A DNA stretch of 64,000 nucleotides, from the NCBI RefSeq assembly GCF_000208745.1, contig NC_030851.1:1170315-1234314 (forward strand). Direction: 5' to 3'. The notes below the pieces were generated by a model. It worked only from the letters and a program-made list of their open reading frames with translations. It was not told the DNA's origin and made no database searches. Source of the stretch: Theobroma cacao (lineage: Eukaryota; Streptophyta; Magnoliopsida; Malvales; Malvaceae). Numbering within the stretch: position 1 is the stretch's first letter; each line of letters starts with the position of its first letter. Made by a program: the position numbers and the translations under genes. Below, in pieces: positions 1 through 10,482 of this stretch.

Positions 1-1319
1 ATCGTTTAAAAGGTTATCATCAACCGCCCGAATTCCAATTCTGTGGAGGGTTAAATGAAAACGAAGCAAATACCGCACATTCTGAAGAGAATATGTACTT
101 TGGCGAGGAAATTGAGCATACAACTCCTATGGATACAGTTGCGGAGCAAATTTCCACTGGCCAGGAGACTTCAAAATCTCAGAGAAGCTTTTTCCTTAAA
201 CGTAAGCATAATCTGAGGGATGGATTATATCCTAGTAAAATGGAAAGAACCTTGTCTGAATTGATGGGTGAGACATTTTATTGTCCTGATATTGAAAATG
301 GGACTGATGGGATAGCTAATAGGCTCCCTTCTTCATCATCTGGCAAGAAAAGAAAGGCTGTTGATTCCTTCGGCGACTCAGTGGTGCTGGAAGGGAGGAA
401 GACAATTTCCCTTGCCAAAGTGTCTTCAACCACATCTCATTCCCCAAAGCCATCCTTCAAAATTGGTGAATGTATCCATAGAGCTACTAGCCCAATGACT
501 GGATCTCCGTTGATTCCAAAGGGTAAGCTTGATGGAGGCAGTGAAAATCCTGCTGCAGATGGATATGATGTTCCCTTTGACAATTCTGAAGATGCCCAGC
601 GAAAGAGGATGAATGTTACAACTGAATACTCATCACTGGATGAGTTGCTACCACAACTTCACTTGGCAGCAAGTGAGCCGATCACAAGTTACAGTTCTTT
701 CAATAATTTTATTAGCTTTTTTTCTGATTTCAGAGACTCATTGGTTGTGGATCAGCTTCCTGGGGACAAAGCAGGTGGCAAAAGGAAGAAGTCACCCAAT
801 TCTATCTTTGGGCCCCCAGGAACTTTTGAGTTTGAGGACATGAATGACACTTATTGGACAGACAGAATAGTCCAAAATCGTTCCGAAGAGCACCCATTAC
901 ATGGAAATGGAAGGGGACAATATCAAATTGTGCCTGTTGAATTAAAGAAACCACTTCAAAAAGGCCGTAAGTCACGGAAACGATATTCTGATGTCAATCA
1001 TGATCTGACAGCAGAAAAACCCCCTGGCTGTGTTGATGAGAGGGCCCCAGCAGAACTTGTAATGAACTTCTCTGAGATTACTTCTGTTCCTTCAGAAACA
1101 AAGCTAAATAAGATGTTCAAGCACTTTGGACCATTAAAGGAATCTGAGACAGAAGTTGATCGTGAAACCTGCTGTGCCAGAGTTGTTTTTAGAAGATCAT
1201 CGGATGCAGAAGTTGCCTACAATAGTGCTGGAAAGTTCAACATCTTTGGGTCGGTGGCTGTAAATTATCAACTCACCTACACTATATCTGAATCATTCAA
1301 TTGTATGCTCCGACCCTAG
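1..1319 (+). CDS. PWWP-domain-family protein, 3' part (5' end outside window)
   Basis: The frame is open from base 3, so this is the C-terminal part of a larger protein and the ATG at 93 is only an internal methionine. The PWWP domain itself would lie upstream. Visible here are a low-complexity Ser/Lys-rich stretch with basic clusters (GKKRK, GGKRKK, KGRKSRKR) that look like nuclear localisation signals, then the conserved C-terminal block of plant PWWP proteins: PAELVMNFSEITSVPSETKL, followed by NKMFKHFGPLKESETEV and SAGKFNIFG. Members of this family (Arabidopsis PDP proteins) are nuclear and act with PRC2-linked complexes at chromatin; that role is known for the family and inferred here. 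The stop at 1317-1319 falls about 15 residues after the conserved block, a usual place for this family to end, but the next 1.5 kb is coding-like repeat in other frames (separate entry). Confidence 0.75.
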   Translation, partial: RLKGYHQPPEFQFCGGLNENEANTAHSEENMYFGEEIEHTTPMDTVAEQISTGQETSKSQRSFFLKRKHNLRDGLYPSKMERTLSELMGETFYCPDIENGTDGIANRLPSSSSGKKRKAVDSFGDSVVLEGRKTISLAKVSSTTSHSPKPSFKIGECIHRATSPMTGSPLIPKGKLDGGSENPAADGYDVPFDNSEDAQRKRMNVTTEYSSLDELLPQLHLAASEPITSYSSFNNFISFFSDFRDSLVVDQLPGDKAGGKRKKSPNSIFGPPGTFEFEDMNDTYWTDRIVQNRSEEHPLHGNGRGQYQIVPVELKKPLQKGRKSRKRYSDVNHDLTAEKPPGCVDERAPAELVMNFSEITSVPSETKLNKMFKHFGPLKESETEVDRETCCARVVFRRSSDAEVAYNSAGKFNIFGSVAVNYQLTYTISESFNCMLRP

Positions 1320-2805
1320 CTGAGGAGAGTCCACTCATGGCTTCAGCCCTAGGTGGGGACCATGGACTTGTTGCCTCATCACTGAGTGAAAGTTCACTCA
1401 TTTCCGGAAGCCTAGGAGAGGAAGCTTCTTTCATGGTTTCAACCCTTGGTGAGGAAACTTTATCCATTGCTACAACTTTCCATGAGGAATCTTCAATGAT
1501 AGCCTCATCCTTTGGTGTATACACTTGGGCCATTCCCACAACCTTAGGTGATGGAACTTCAGTCATTGACACAACCATGTAAGAGGAAACATTGCCCATT
1601 GCCTCTACTACAGGTGAGGGAACTATGGGTGTTGCTACAACTATTGGTGACCAATCTTTTATGGTTGCCCACAACTGTAGGTGAACAATTTTCAACAGTT
1701 GTTACAACTATTAGTGAGCAAACCTCAACAGTTGCCACAACCATGGGTGAGGAAGATTCATTTATTGCCACAACCTTGAGCAAAGAAACTTCAACCATCA
1801 CCACAACCTTGGGTGAGGAAACCTCAATGGTTAATATAAGTCTAGGTGAGGAAACTTCAAGCATGGCTACCTTAGGTCATGAAACTCCTAGCATTCCCAC
1901 AAGCTTGGGTGAAGAAACTCCTAGCATTCCTACAAGCTTGGGTGAAGAAACTCCTAGCATTCTCACAACCTTGGATGAAGAAACGCCTAGCGTTCTCCCA
2001 ACCTTGGCTGAAGAAACGACTAGCGTTCCCACAACCTTGGGTGAAGAAACTCCTTTCTATCCAGTGACCTTGGCAGAAGAAACCCCTATCATTCCCATAA
2101 CCTTGGGCCAAGAAACTCCTAACCTACGCACAACATTGGGTGAAGAAACTCCAGTCATTCCTCCAACCTTGGGTGAAGAAACTCCTGCCATTCCTCCAAC
2201 CTTTAGCGACGAAACTTCAACCATCATTGCAACCCTGGGTAAGGAAACTCCGACCATTCCTACAACCATGGGTGAGGAAACTACAACCGTTCCTGCAACC
2301 TTGGTTGAGGAAACTACAACTATTCCCACAACCTTGCATGAAGAAACTCTTGCTGTTCCCACAACCTTGGCTGAGGAAACTCCAACTATTCCCACAACCT
2401 TGGGCGAGGAAACTGCGACTATTCCCACCACCTTGGGCGAGGAAACTGCAAATATTCCCAAAACCTTGGGTGAGGAAACTTCAACTAATTCTACAACCTT
2501 GGGAGAGGAAACTTTGACTATTCACAACCTCGGCAGAGGAAATTCCAACTACTCCGACAACCGTGACTGAGGAAACTTCGACTATTCCCACAACCTTGGG
2601 TTTGGAAGCTTCGACTGTTCTCACAGCTACAGGTGAGGAAACATCAACTGTTTCCACAACTATGGGGATGGAGACTTTGCCCCCTGCTGTGGCTGAAGGC
2701 GAGAACACATCCTTAAGTTCTGATGTTGGTATGGTGCTGGTAGGGTTGATTCAACTTGCCACTGAAGAAGGCAACCAGACAGACAGCTCCATTGGTGCAA
2801 CTTGA
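1301..2805 (+). repeat. Decayed coding minisatellite, 33-bp unit (TTLGEETPxIP repeat)
   Basis: About 40 imperfect 33-bp units encode an 11-residue Thr/Glu/Pro-rich repeat of the form TTLGEETPxIP. The reading frame that keeps the repeat changes along the array. It is one frame from 1301 to about 1665 with a stop at 1580-1582 where a GGT codon is expected, a second frame after an extra C near 1670, and a third frame after a lost base near 2523. The third frame closes at 2803-2805 after a non-repetitive end (SSDVGMVLVGLIQ region). The array begins within 20 bases of the PWWP stop codon and in another frame. It may be a former C-terminal extension of that protein, now 3' UTR or pseudogene, or a separate decayed gene. 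Open frames on the minus strand here are shadows of the repeat. Confidence 0.8.
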
Positions 2806-3122
2806 ATCTTCAGCTCGGATTCTTTCTTTCTTAAATTATGCTATAAGCTGCATGGCGTTTATCCACATGCTCCGGCTAGTGTAATATAATAGCTTTTTAG
2901 ATGATGACCTTTTCATGGATGCTATCCTTGAGGACTAGGAGAATTGCATTGTAGAATCAAGCTGCCTATCTGTTTTTTATGCCTCTTTATCATGCATGTA
3001 TTGAAATTGCAGCCCCAGCTTAGGCTTTGGTTCCTCATCCGAGTTTTTCCAGGCCTGAGAAAATTTGTATCTTTGATTAGTAGGGCATGATGCTTAAATT
3101 CCAAAAAAAAAAAAGCAATTAC
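2806..3122. other. 3' flank of the PWWP gene and repeat
   Basis: No gene is recognisable. The stretch is moderately AT-rich and contains a 12-A run at 3103-3114. It may hold the shared 3' untranslated regions of the plus-strand PWWP gene and a minus-strand exon. Confidence 0.4.
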
Positions 3123-3375
3123 TTGAAAAACTTCTTGAAGTTTCTCGTAATAGACGCTGCCAACATGTGCTTTCTCAACGTTCTCAAGCAGCCTCAGAAA
3201 ATCTTCCCAATTGTAGGTGTTATGTTGAAATTGGAGACCATCCTTCCATTTTTGCAATATCCTCTCCGCTTCGTCAGAGAGGCTGTCAAGACAACCGGTT
3301 TCAGGAAGAGAGTGTTGTGTCTCGTTGGCGAGGATATCACCAATCAAATCCCGGTCCACGGCGATCGTTGTCTTG
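3123..3375 (-). CDS. Possible single exon of an unrecognised gene
   Basis: On the minus strand a frame of about 84 codons is bounded by an acceptor-like TTGTAG just before 3375 and a donor-like GTAATT just after 3123. It encodes a charged, helical-looking peptide (TTIAVDRDLIGDI at the start, then AERILQKWKDGLQF, then EDFLRLLENVEKAHVG). Codon use and composition look like a real exon rather than chance. There is no ATG at the start, and I cannot place the flanking exons: the 300 bases upstream on this strand hold only short open stretches. It could be an exon relic of a truncated gene. Family not recognised. Confidence 0.3.
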
Positions 3376-3884
3376 CTACAACTTCAAAATCGAGGTAAAA
3401 GAATGCGTTGGGAGCCAAATGCAACTAAAAGCCCGAGAATCGAAGAGAAATATAGGTTCCTGTTGCTTTTTTCAGCAACTTTCCTGGAAAATTTTGTCCA
3501 TTAAAATGGGAGAGAAACACAGTTTACTGAACAAAAAAGAGAGAAAGTAAGGAAACGCGGAAGAAGAGAGAAGATATACACGGTGCCCGTGGCGACAGGG
3601 AAGGATGAGTAGGATGGTGAAATTTGAAGGGAAAGGACATCTTTATTTTGATAAGGGTGGATGTAACCACTTGCCACCCGGCCATGCAGGTTTATTCTTC
3701 TACCTTAAACTATAATTTTGGGCTTTTTATTATTTAAATATGATAATTTTAGTGTTTTCTTTCAATTTTAATGAATTTAATCTCATATTTTAATTAAAAA
3801 TCGATCTAAAAACAATTGATAATAATGTTAAGATTTTATTTTTAATTTAGATGAAGTGGGATTGGAGAGGTATTGGGGGATGAT
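3376..3884. other. No gene seen
   Basis: A purine-rich stretch (3480-3600) and an AT-rich stretch (3700-3850) with no supportable gene. Confidence 0.4.
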
Positions 3885-4180
3885 AGGCGAACGATCAAGT
3901 TGATCTTTTCCAAAGCAATCAGAGTGGGAGATGCCGATCCGCAGAAATATTGACTGTCCAGGAAGCGTTTGCAATATTCACGACGTTCAATGTACCAGAA
4001 ATCCCTTACAGGCTCCGTGGCAGATGAGGAACATCATCCTACCCAAAGTCGATTAAAGGGTGTTTGAAAGGTTGGCAGGTGATTCACATAAAAAGAGAAG
4101 CAAATGATGTGGCGGATAATCTGGCTAAAACAGGGATGCTAAGGCAGAATGATTTAATGATTTGGAGAAGATGAGCTGGA
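3885..4180 (+). pseudogene. LINE-type RNase H domain relic
   Basis: Broken reading frames recall the RNase H-like (RVT_3) domain at the C terminus of plant non-LTR retrotransposons. One frame reads FSKAIRVGDADP, a second after a frame change reads EILTVQEAFAIF, and a third reads VIHIKREANDVADNLAKTG, the typical C-terminal motif containing the ADNLA segment. Frameshifts and the missing N-terminal part show it is dead. It lies just outside the left border of the B3 array; a related fragment lies at 57045-57308. Confidence 0.6.
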
Positions 4181-4234
4181 GGTGGAGGATTGATGATTTC
4201 TGTTCATGCAGAGTCACGGGGTACCAAACGCAGA

Positions 4235-4252
4235 GGGGGGGGGGGGGGGGGG
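4235..4252 (+). repeat. Homopolymer run of 18 G
   Basis: Eighteen consecutive G residues. A run this long is rare in plant DNA, could form a quadruplex, and its exact length is doubtful in any assembly. Confidence 0.9.
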
Positions 4253-4789
4253 AGGAGTATGTTTCTGTGAGAGTAACAAGCTTGCCTACTCAAGAGTGTG
4301 GGGGAGGACTCTGGAGTGGACCTAACTTTGGGTGAATATTAATGGAATGATAGTAGATATATCTGGTTTAACCATAGGACTTGAAATATTGATTGCTGCC
4401 AGGTCTCGAAATAACACGCTCAGCTTGCTGCTGTTGCATTCGCCTTTGTCCTGCAGTTCAGTAGGGATGTTGCTATTGTGTTATTTGATGGTTGTTGTTG
4501 GGGTGACTCATATAGTTATAATTTTTTTTTTCTGTTTTTCAGCTGTGGAGGAATTTGGCTTTATCTTATTTTTGGGCCAGGTTATAGTAGGGATCGTGAG
4601 TTTGTATGAACTTGAAACAGGAACATAATATTTGCCCTGTTTTCAGTTCTAACAGGTGTTTGCAGGGGGGCTAGTCTGCTAGTAACCCGAAGTAAAATGG
4701 GGGTTGTAATCGGAGCTGGTCCTTAGGCTATTATTCAGTTCTGACTGTAACTCTCATCAGTTACAATGAGGCTGCAACAGGCTCGAATT
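4253..4789. other. Possible LINE 3' tail and array border
   Basis: A T-rich stretch follows the LINE relic. It contains one 98-codon hydrophobic open frame (4332-4628, plus) that I regard as chance because of its T-rich composition. It may be the 3' tail of the LINE. No block shared with the B3 array begins before about 4790. Confidence 0.35.
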
Positions 4790-4959
4790 ATATCAGAAAC
4801 CACACACTAAATTCCACTATTCACACAGGTTTTACAAGCCTAGCAAGAAATTTTTTTTATTTGAGAACAGTACTGTTAATGGAAACTTGAATGCAAATTC
4901 TAGAAGGTTTTTTTTTTTTTTGAAAAGCCAGATTTGTATTCAATAATATGAATTTTGAT

Positions 4960-5460
4960 TGCTAAACTTCTTTGTGCAGTTGATCTAATGCATTAGTACC
5001 TTCTTTCAAGTGCAATTCGACACTGGTAGCCATTGGTGTAGTGACTTCCTTAGTATTATCCATGTCAAATTTCTGTAAAAACACATCATTAATGTTCTTG
5101 TGCTATGGTAAAAACATGTTTGGAGATGTGGATGTCAATGTACCAAAATTTAAGTGCAAATCTGTTTGCAAATTTATGCAGAAAGTCATTCATTATTGCA
5201 TTGTTATTTCCTGTCACTAATAAATTATCAATCTAGACCAAGAAAAGTAAGCTAAGATATAATTCTTGACGTAAATAAATAAGTATAAGCATGATGAACA
5301 CTGAGTTGTGAAAACCATACAAGCTCGAAGTGAGGTCATAGATAACCTTGTGTAGCATACATACATGACGAAGCATGTCCTTATCAGTGAATAGTGTGTT
5401 AATTAATTGACCTTTTTTCAAAGCTCCAATATTCTTTCTGATGGATCGAAGCTCCAAATA
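4960..5460 (-). pseudogene. Ty1/copia reverse-transcriptase fossil
   Basis: The minus strand preserves pieces of a copia RT around and after the YVDD box: LYGFHNSVF, then QELYLSLLFLV, then sequence matching the post-YVDD segment seen more clearly near 18.4 and 62.4 kb. Frameshifts and stops are frequent. The same fossil at the same relative place in other spacers shows that it was present before the units multiplied. Confidence 0.55.
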
Positions 5461-6260
5461 TTAAACAAATAGAAATCCTTAGCGGCTTACATATGTTTAC
5501 AATGTGATTGCCTAGAAGGCGGTGGGATTGACTTGTACATATATACGGGTGACATTTGAAAATGATTTTATACAAATTAATTTATATTTGGACATTATAT
5601 ACAACCCCAACCCTGAAAGCTTTAGACTTAGGCCAAACTAATTAATTACTAAGAGAATGCTGTATAAGTTTTAGGTGTGTGTGTGTGTCAATTTGGAAAC
5701 ATTCATATATCTTAGTTAATTATTTTTTTTATTAGGCATAGGTATCTGGAACTGATATATATGTAGAGACAATCGGGTTTGAGTTTAATATCAAAACAAA
5801 GTAAAGATTCAATAAGCACCATAAGAAATAAAAATACATAATCATCTAAATTCATCCCCTTCTTGTAAAAAACATCTTGATTAAATTTGACAAGTGAGTA
5901 TGCAAAAACATTTACTTGTTAGTAGATACGCACAAAGCTGAAATTTCCAATTTCTTCCAAACGGTATTGATTTCATTGAATACGTGACAGTAAGTCCATG
6001 ACTCATGTCCTTCATCACATACTCGTGAAATCCAGACTTTTGAGTATGATTCAATAACCAACCTTTTAAGTCTAGATACCAGCTCAAAACATCTCAAAAA
6101 TCTCCTGATTAAACTTGATTAAGTCTTTTACCAATGGATTAGAATCCACCAAAAACTAATTGGGTTCCTCTGATGGTGTTTATCAGACGAAAGAAAGGCA
6201 GGAATATATGCTAGTAATTCTTAGCAATATGGTACTTGTCTGTTCCAAAGGATAACCATT

Positions 6261-6298
6261 AACACACACATATATATATATATATATGTGTGTGTGTT
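6261..6298. repeat. (CA)n-(TA)n-(TG)n palindrome
   Basis: A run of CA, then about nine TA, then TG repeats forms an almost perfect inverted repeat of about 36 bp able to extrude as a hairpin or cruciform. Confidence 0.85.
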
Positions 6299-7422
6299 TA
6301 ATAAACTCTCTATCTGACCTGACAAAACTGCTTACATCATACTAGATATTGGGAGTATAAGATATCTGACAAAATGTGAAGATAAAACCGACGATGGAAA
6401 CTTCTTGTTTTTTGTTCTCATGAAAGGGTACTTATAGTTTTGATAGGAAGCAACTATGAAATGGCAACAAGAATATTGTCAAAATCAAACGGGATCAAGC
6501 TAGCTTATAAAACAAAGAAAAAAAATAATATTATATCCTGATCGGATCAGCATGTCTTATAGCAAAAGTTGGTTAATTGCCATTTTCTCTTCAAACGAAG
6601 AATATAAACGATGCAACAGCATGATTGCTTGCATCATAGTCAATTGCCATACTCTCGTCGAGCAAAAAAAAATTGTCATACTGTCATCTGATTTTCCAGA
6701 GACATTTTTCCAGAGAGTAGGTGCCAGTTAGATTAAAAAAACCATCGTCGTCGTAAGTGCAAGCAACCTTTTAACTAATCACACCACGCCATTCATTCCC
6801 TAAACACTGCCCATTACCCAATTGGACAGTAGCCCAGTTGAATCTAGACAACTTTTTTTTTTCCATTGTCTGAGAGGGTTGGCGGTGGCAAGACGGCCTC
6901 TTTTTTTTTTTTTTCTGTTGAATTAGAGAAGACTAGTCAAATTACAACAATTACAACCACAAAATTTCATATCAAACTAAACAATGTTAGAAGTAAAACA
7001 CTTAAATTATGAATTTAAAGAACAGATATTAATACTTCTTTTGACTCCTTTTTTTTCTTCATAATTTTTTGGGATATCCTTAAATGAAAATTATTTTAAA
7101 CACTTAATATTATTTTTTATACTATAAATTTATTTTTTATGATTTTCTAAAAACTAAATTTTAATATAAAATACATTAAAATTAAAATTTTATCTAAAAC
7201 TCTATGAAAATAAAAAGAAAACACTGAAAAAAAAAGTAGAACCAACGACAGCAGGCATAAGCGACATTTGAAAATTTCCAAAAAAGATAGAAAATGTCAC
7301 AACGACAACGATATATGGCGGTCATTGACGTGGAATCTGTTTTTCATATGACAAGTAATCAAATTTTTTTAAGAACAGGGGCAACTACGAAAGCCAATGG
7401 GTGCTATTTCATCTCTTTTGTG

Positions 7423-7433
7423 TATATATATAT
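7423..7433 (+). promoter_or_regulatory. TATA box of B3 copy 1
   Basis: TATATATATAT ends 87 bp before the ATG, the same position as in the other copies. The leader between them ends with the shared AAAATTTTCAGACAGCC element just before the start codon. Confidence 0.65.
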
Positions 7434-7520
7434 GAGGTGGGTTAAACGAATTTCCTATTGCAATCTGATACTATCCTAGTTGTACTAAAATTTTCAGACA
7501 GCCTTTGCCCGGCAGCTACC

Positions 7521-8381
7521 ATGCCTCAAGCAATAAAGATGTTCTCAAAGTCACTGACTGACACTGACATCAAAAAAAGGTTGGCGATCCCGGGTAAAAT
7601 CCTCTCTTCCTTGGCAGATTTCAATGGAAGCAATACCGTGACAATTCGCCTTATGTATGGGACAAGGATGTGGCCAATTGTCTGCTCTGTCCGCAGAACT
7701 GGGTACAAGAAACCTGTTTTCTCCGGTGGTTGGAGAAATTTTGTTATTTGCAATGACTTCCGTGTTGGTGACAAACTCACCATGTACAAAGTGCAAGATG
7801 AAGCGGGCTCCTTCCACTATCCGGTTGAAGTGGAGAAGCTAGCCACACCATCCGTGGCTCTTTCTGCTCGAGCTCTCTCTTTGAATCATGAGGTAGATGA
7901 AACCACTGGCATAAGCCGCACGAAAATCAGCTACTTGGAGCACGAGCAAGAGCAACTGCCTAAGGCTGATGCACGGGTCAAACAGAAGGGAGCTATCATG
8001 GAGCTAGCTGATGCGTCGGTCCCTTTCGTTGATCATGCTGTTGCCATATCATCTGGTAGGATTTTTGGCACTGGTGTGAGTGATGAAGCGAAGCCTCACT
8101 TCAAGCCTGAACATGAGACAGAAAAGAAGTTGGGTATTGGCATTACCATGGGTGAACCATCGCTCCATGCATGCTATGTGACCAAAGTAGAGAGAGACAT
8201 CGAGGCACCCTTTGATCTCAATGGGGGTGGTTCACTGGCCACCTATGCCACTAGTCAAGCTGCTGTAGAAGCATATCCCAAGAGTACTGGAAGGCTTAGC
8301 TTGGACTTGGTTATGAGACAACCCAGTCCATATAACGGAGCAGTGAACTTAGAGTTGACTTTGGCGCCGCCCATTGCCTGA
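7521..8381 (+). CDS. B3-domain protein with EAR-type tail, array copy 1
   Basis: A single-exon gene of 286 codons. The start is the ATG at 7521 (MPQAIKMFSK), the one shared by all copies; an upstream TTG in the same frame is not needed. The B3 DNA-binding domain spans about residues 6-106, with the usual elements FSKSLTDTDIKKRLAIP, VTIRLMYGT, WPIVCSV, FSGGWRNFV and VGDKLTMYKV. B3 domains bind DNA in the nucleus of plants. The linker is acidic and polar. The tail has FDLNGGG, then LSLDL (259-263) and LELTL (277-281), matching the LxLxL EAR motif that recruits TOPLESS-type co-repressors; repression is inferred. This copy has only one LSLDL module where copies 2, 3, 5 and 6 have two. It keeps the segment LHACYVTKVERD, otherwise found only in copy 3. 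It is the most diverged member, with a distinct promoter-distal region. Confidence 0.88.
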   Translation: MPQAIKMFSKSLTDTDIKKRLAIPGKILSSLADFNGSNTVTIRLMYGTRMWPIVCSVRRTGYKKPVFSGGWRNFVICNDFRVGDKLTMYKVQDEAGSFHYPVEVEKLATPSVALSARALSLNHEVDETTGISRTKISYLEHEQEQLPKADARVKQKGAIMELADASVPFVDHAVAISSGRIFGTGVSDEAKPHFKPEHETEKKLGIGITMGEPSLHACYVTKVERDIEAPFDLNGGGSLATYATSQAAVEAYPKSTGRLSLDLVMRQPSPYNGAVNLELTLAPPIA

Positions 8382-8884
8382 TACTCGATAGAGGGCAGTA
8401 TTTGGTCACTCAAAACTATGGTAGGAAGTTACAAGTTCGAACTTCGAAGACATTTAGAACAACGGCACGGAAGCTTTTTGAAGCCTGTCATGGTAGAGCT
8501 TTCCCACTACTTTTTAATTAGAGTTTCTTATCCTGCTAGCTTGGAAGCTTTTTAGAGATTTGGGATGTGGAGAATAAGGAGAACACTGTCGGAGTACTAC
8601 TAATATATATTTTTATATATGCCTTTTTTTTTTATCTATGGGTACTGTTTTTAGTTTTCTCGATGTTCATATAATATAGTAATAATTATAAACTTGAGTT
8701 AAGGATCTACAGTGCTGTTACTTTTGAGTTTCTTTTATAGATTTTTTTTGAAGATGATTGAGTTCTTTTTTGGCCAATGGAGATGATTCATTAAAGTAGC
8801 TGCTTGATTTCAATTTTTGATTTGATTAAGCCCATAGGGGCACTGGAAAAGCCCAGTATAGCAGGACTTGTTTTTTTAGTCTTT

Positions 8885-9390
8885 CTCTCGCCAAAGTCAT
8901 TGTTCACCTCGTTGACCTGCTTTTCTGCCTCCTCCCTTGATCCTTAAAGAGATTCCGGTGGCTTAATCAGATCCAACTCTAGTGCCAGTTCGTCGGCCGG
9001 TGAAACTCAACCCTTTCCACAGGATATGGAGCTAACTATCTGGTTATTTCACCCCAATCAGTGAGTTCTTTAGGTGATTTTTTTTTTGTTAAACTAATTA
9101 GGATTGGCTAATATTATTTCTTGGTTGCAGCCAGATCTTGTTGTTTTCATGAGGTAATACCTAGCTACCCAAGTTCCTAGTTGCTTGCTATAGATGATTA
9201 AGACACTATATTCTGGGTTTTTGTCATATCCTTGCTCCAAGGCCTGAAGCACCCACCTATTCTCTATCAGAATAGCTTCTTGTGCTCTTCTTCTCATATT
9301 CTCATCCCCAAAGTTTAACCTTGCCAAATTAAAATTATCCTTTTTTGTAGAAAGGACCAAATTAAAATTATCTAGTAGGATCAACTAATT
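8885..9390 (-). pseudogene. Antisense relic reading frame, unit 1
   Basis: Two coding-like blocks lie on the minus strand. The first (about 9103-9335) reads GDENMRRRAQEA, then LIENRWVLQALEQGY, then SVLIIYSKQLGTWVARYYL, and is open for more than 80 codons. The second (about 8885-9025) reads PADELALELDLIKPPESL, a stop, then GSREEAEKQVNEVNNDFGER. The same blocks lie behind every B3 copy with different breaks, so they descend from one ancestral gene piece. Unit 1 lacks 26 codons, in frame, that other units have between RRAQ and LIENR. Family not recognised. Confidence 0.45.
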
Positions 9391-10212
9391 AATTTGACTA
9401 ATCAATTCTAAGTAGAATTTTGCTAAATGTTTGAATTTCAATAGTTTCTCTTTTATCTTTTTCTAAATAAATTAATTTCTTTCTGAGCTTATAAAATTAA
9501 ATTTTAATCTCTTATTAATGATCAGTTCGATTTTTGCTTTGTTTTCCAATTTGAGTCATTTCCTAGTTCTCATTGAGGTAAAAATAATTTTTTCCATAAG
9601 CACAAGGCAAATATGAAATTAGTGGATTTGTATATATATTGTATGCTTTTGTTGTTTGTCTTTACTAGTACCTTTGTTTTTGACCAAATTTTAAAGTATT
9701 TTTTTAAGATTAAAGATTCTGTAATATTTGTTTGATTAATACCTTTTTGTTACTTAATTTTTCATTATTTACATTGTGGGTTTTCAAAATTTTCTATAAA
9801 ACAGAAGGGAAAGGTAGTAGGAAACAAAATCATAACCTAAACAATATTTGACACTTGAAACAAGCAAGAAACCAAAATTTACTTGGCTAGCTGTGGGCTG
9901 TTTTGATTATAATGTCATGTTTCTAAATTTCTCTCTTATTTCTTGGCTCTCCATTTTGGACCCATTGAATAACTTGTCAAGACTTCGTTGAATGTGCATC
10001 TAATTTGTAGAAGATAGGGATTAATTCTTCTATTTTTCATTAATTAGTTGTGGTGAAAGCCGCTTTTATTTTTATTTTGTTTACTAAGTCATAACATTTT
10101 ATTATAGATTGGCATTTCACAAATTTACACGAAAAAAACTTCTAGTGAAAGAGAAGAATCAAGAAGTTAAAGCTGACAACAAATTCATGCCTACCATATC
10201 CAATGAACAAAT

Positions 10213-10482
10213 ATGTTTGGGAGAGAAATAAAAAAGGCAAGTAACAGGCCCAATGGACTAAGCAAAGCTAGCAATCTTTTTAGTTTATTTAATATTCAAC
10301 TCCATCGGGCGATGGGCGTACGTGAACCCCGAAAAGACCCTCGCCCCTCGCGAGTCACCCACACGATTTGTGTAAACATCGCCAGTTTGACTCTCTGTGG
10401 ACGGAAGGATGGCACGCTCGCAGGTGCTGGGGGATCCAATCCGCAGCAAGTACGTAGTTACTCATCATTGGAAGCAAAGTAA
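10213..10482 (+). CDS. Small repeated ORF (MFxRE family), unit 1
   Basis: An ATG-started frame beginning MFGREIKKASNRPNGLSKAS. The first 55 or so residues align with the 75-codon ORFs of units 2, 5 and 7; after a frame change the end differs. It is basic and shows no recognised domain. Its recurrence may reflect only shared descent of the unit. The opposite strand is also open here, so coding status is doubtful. Confidence 0.25.
   Translation: MFGREIKKASNRPNGLSKASNLFSLFNIQLHRAMGVREPRKDPRPSRVTHTICVNIASLTLCGRKDGTLAGAGGSNPQQVRSYSSLEAK

Larger units (their letters stand above)
4790..7422. other. Partial spacer upstream of B3 copy 1
   Basis: This is the left-most, partial array unit. It holds an antisense copia reverse-transcriptase fossil (4960-5460), a block shared with other spacers that includes an antisense-open stretch (about 5880-6180), a TA/GT palindrome (6261-6298), and AT-rich DNA to the promoter of copy 1. 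No intact gene is seen apart from the B3 gene that follows. Confidence 0.55.

Noticed and set aside
1297..2708. Several minus-strand open frames across the minisatellite
   Set aside because: They follow the 33-bp period and are shadows of the plus-strand repeat.
1301..2805. Regular direct repeats resembling a CRISPR array
   Set aside because: The units are contiguous with no unique spacers, encode an amino-acid repeat, and lie in plant DNA.
4332..4628. 98-codon hydrophobic ORF that could be a membrane protein
   Set aside because: Its composition follows the T-rich DNA, it has no homologue that I recognise, and it sits behind a LINE relic.
7458..7520. Upstream extension of B3 copy 1 from a TTG
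   Set aside because: The ATG at 7521 is shared by all seven copies, and the extra residues correspond to the 5' leader of the others.
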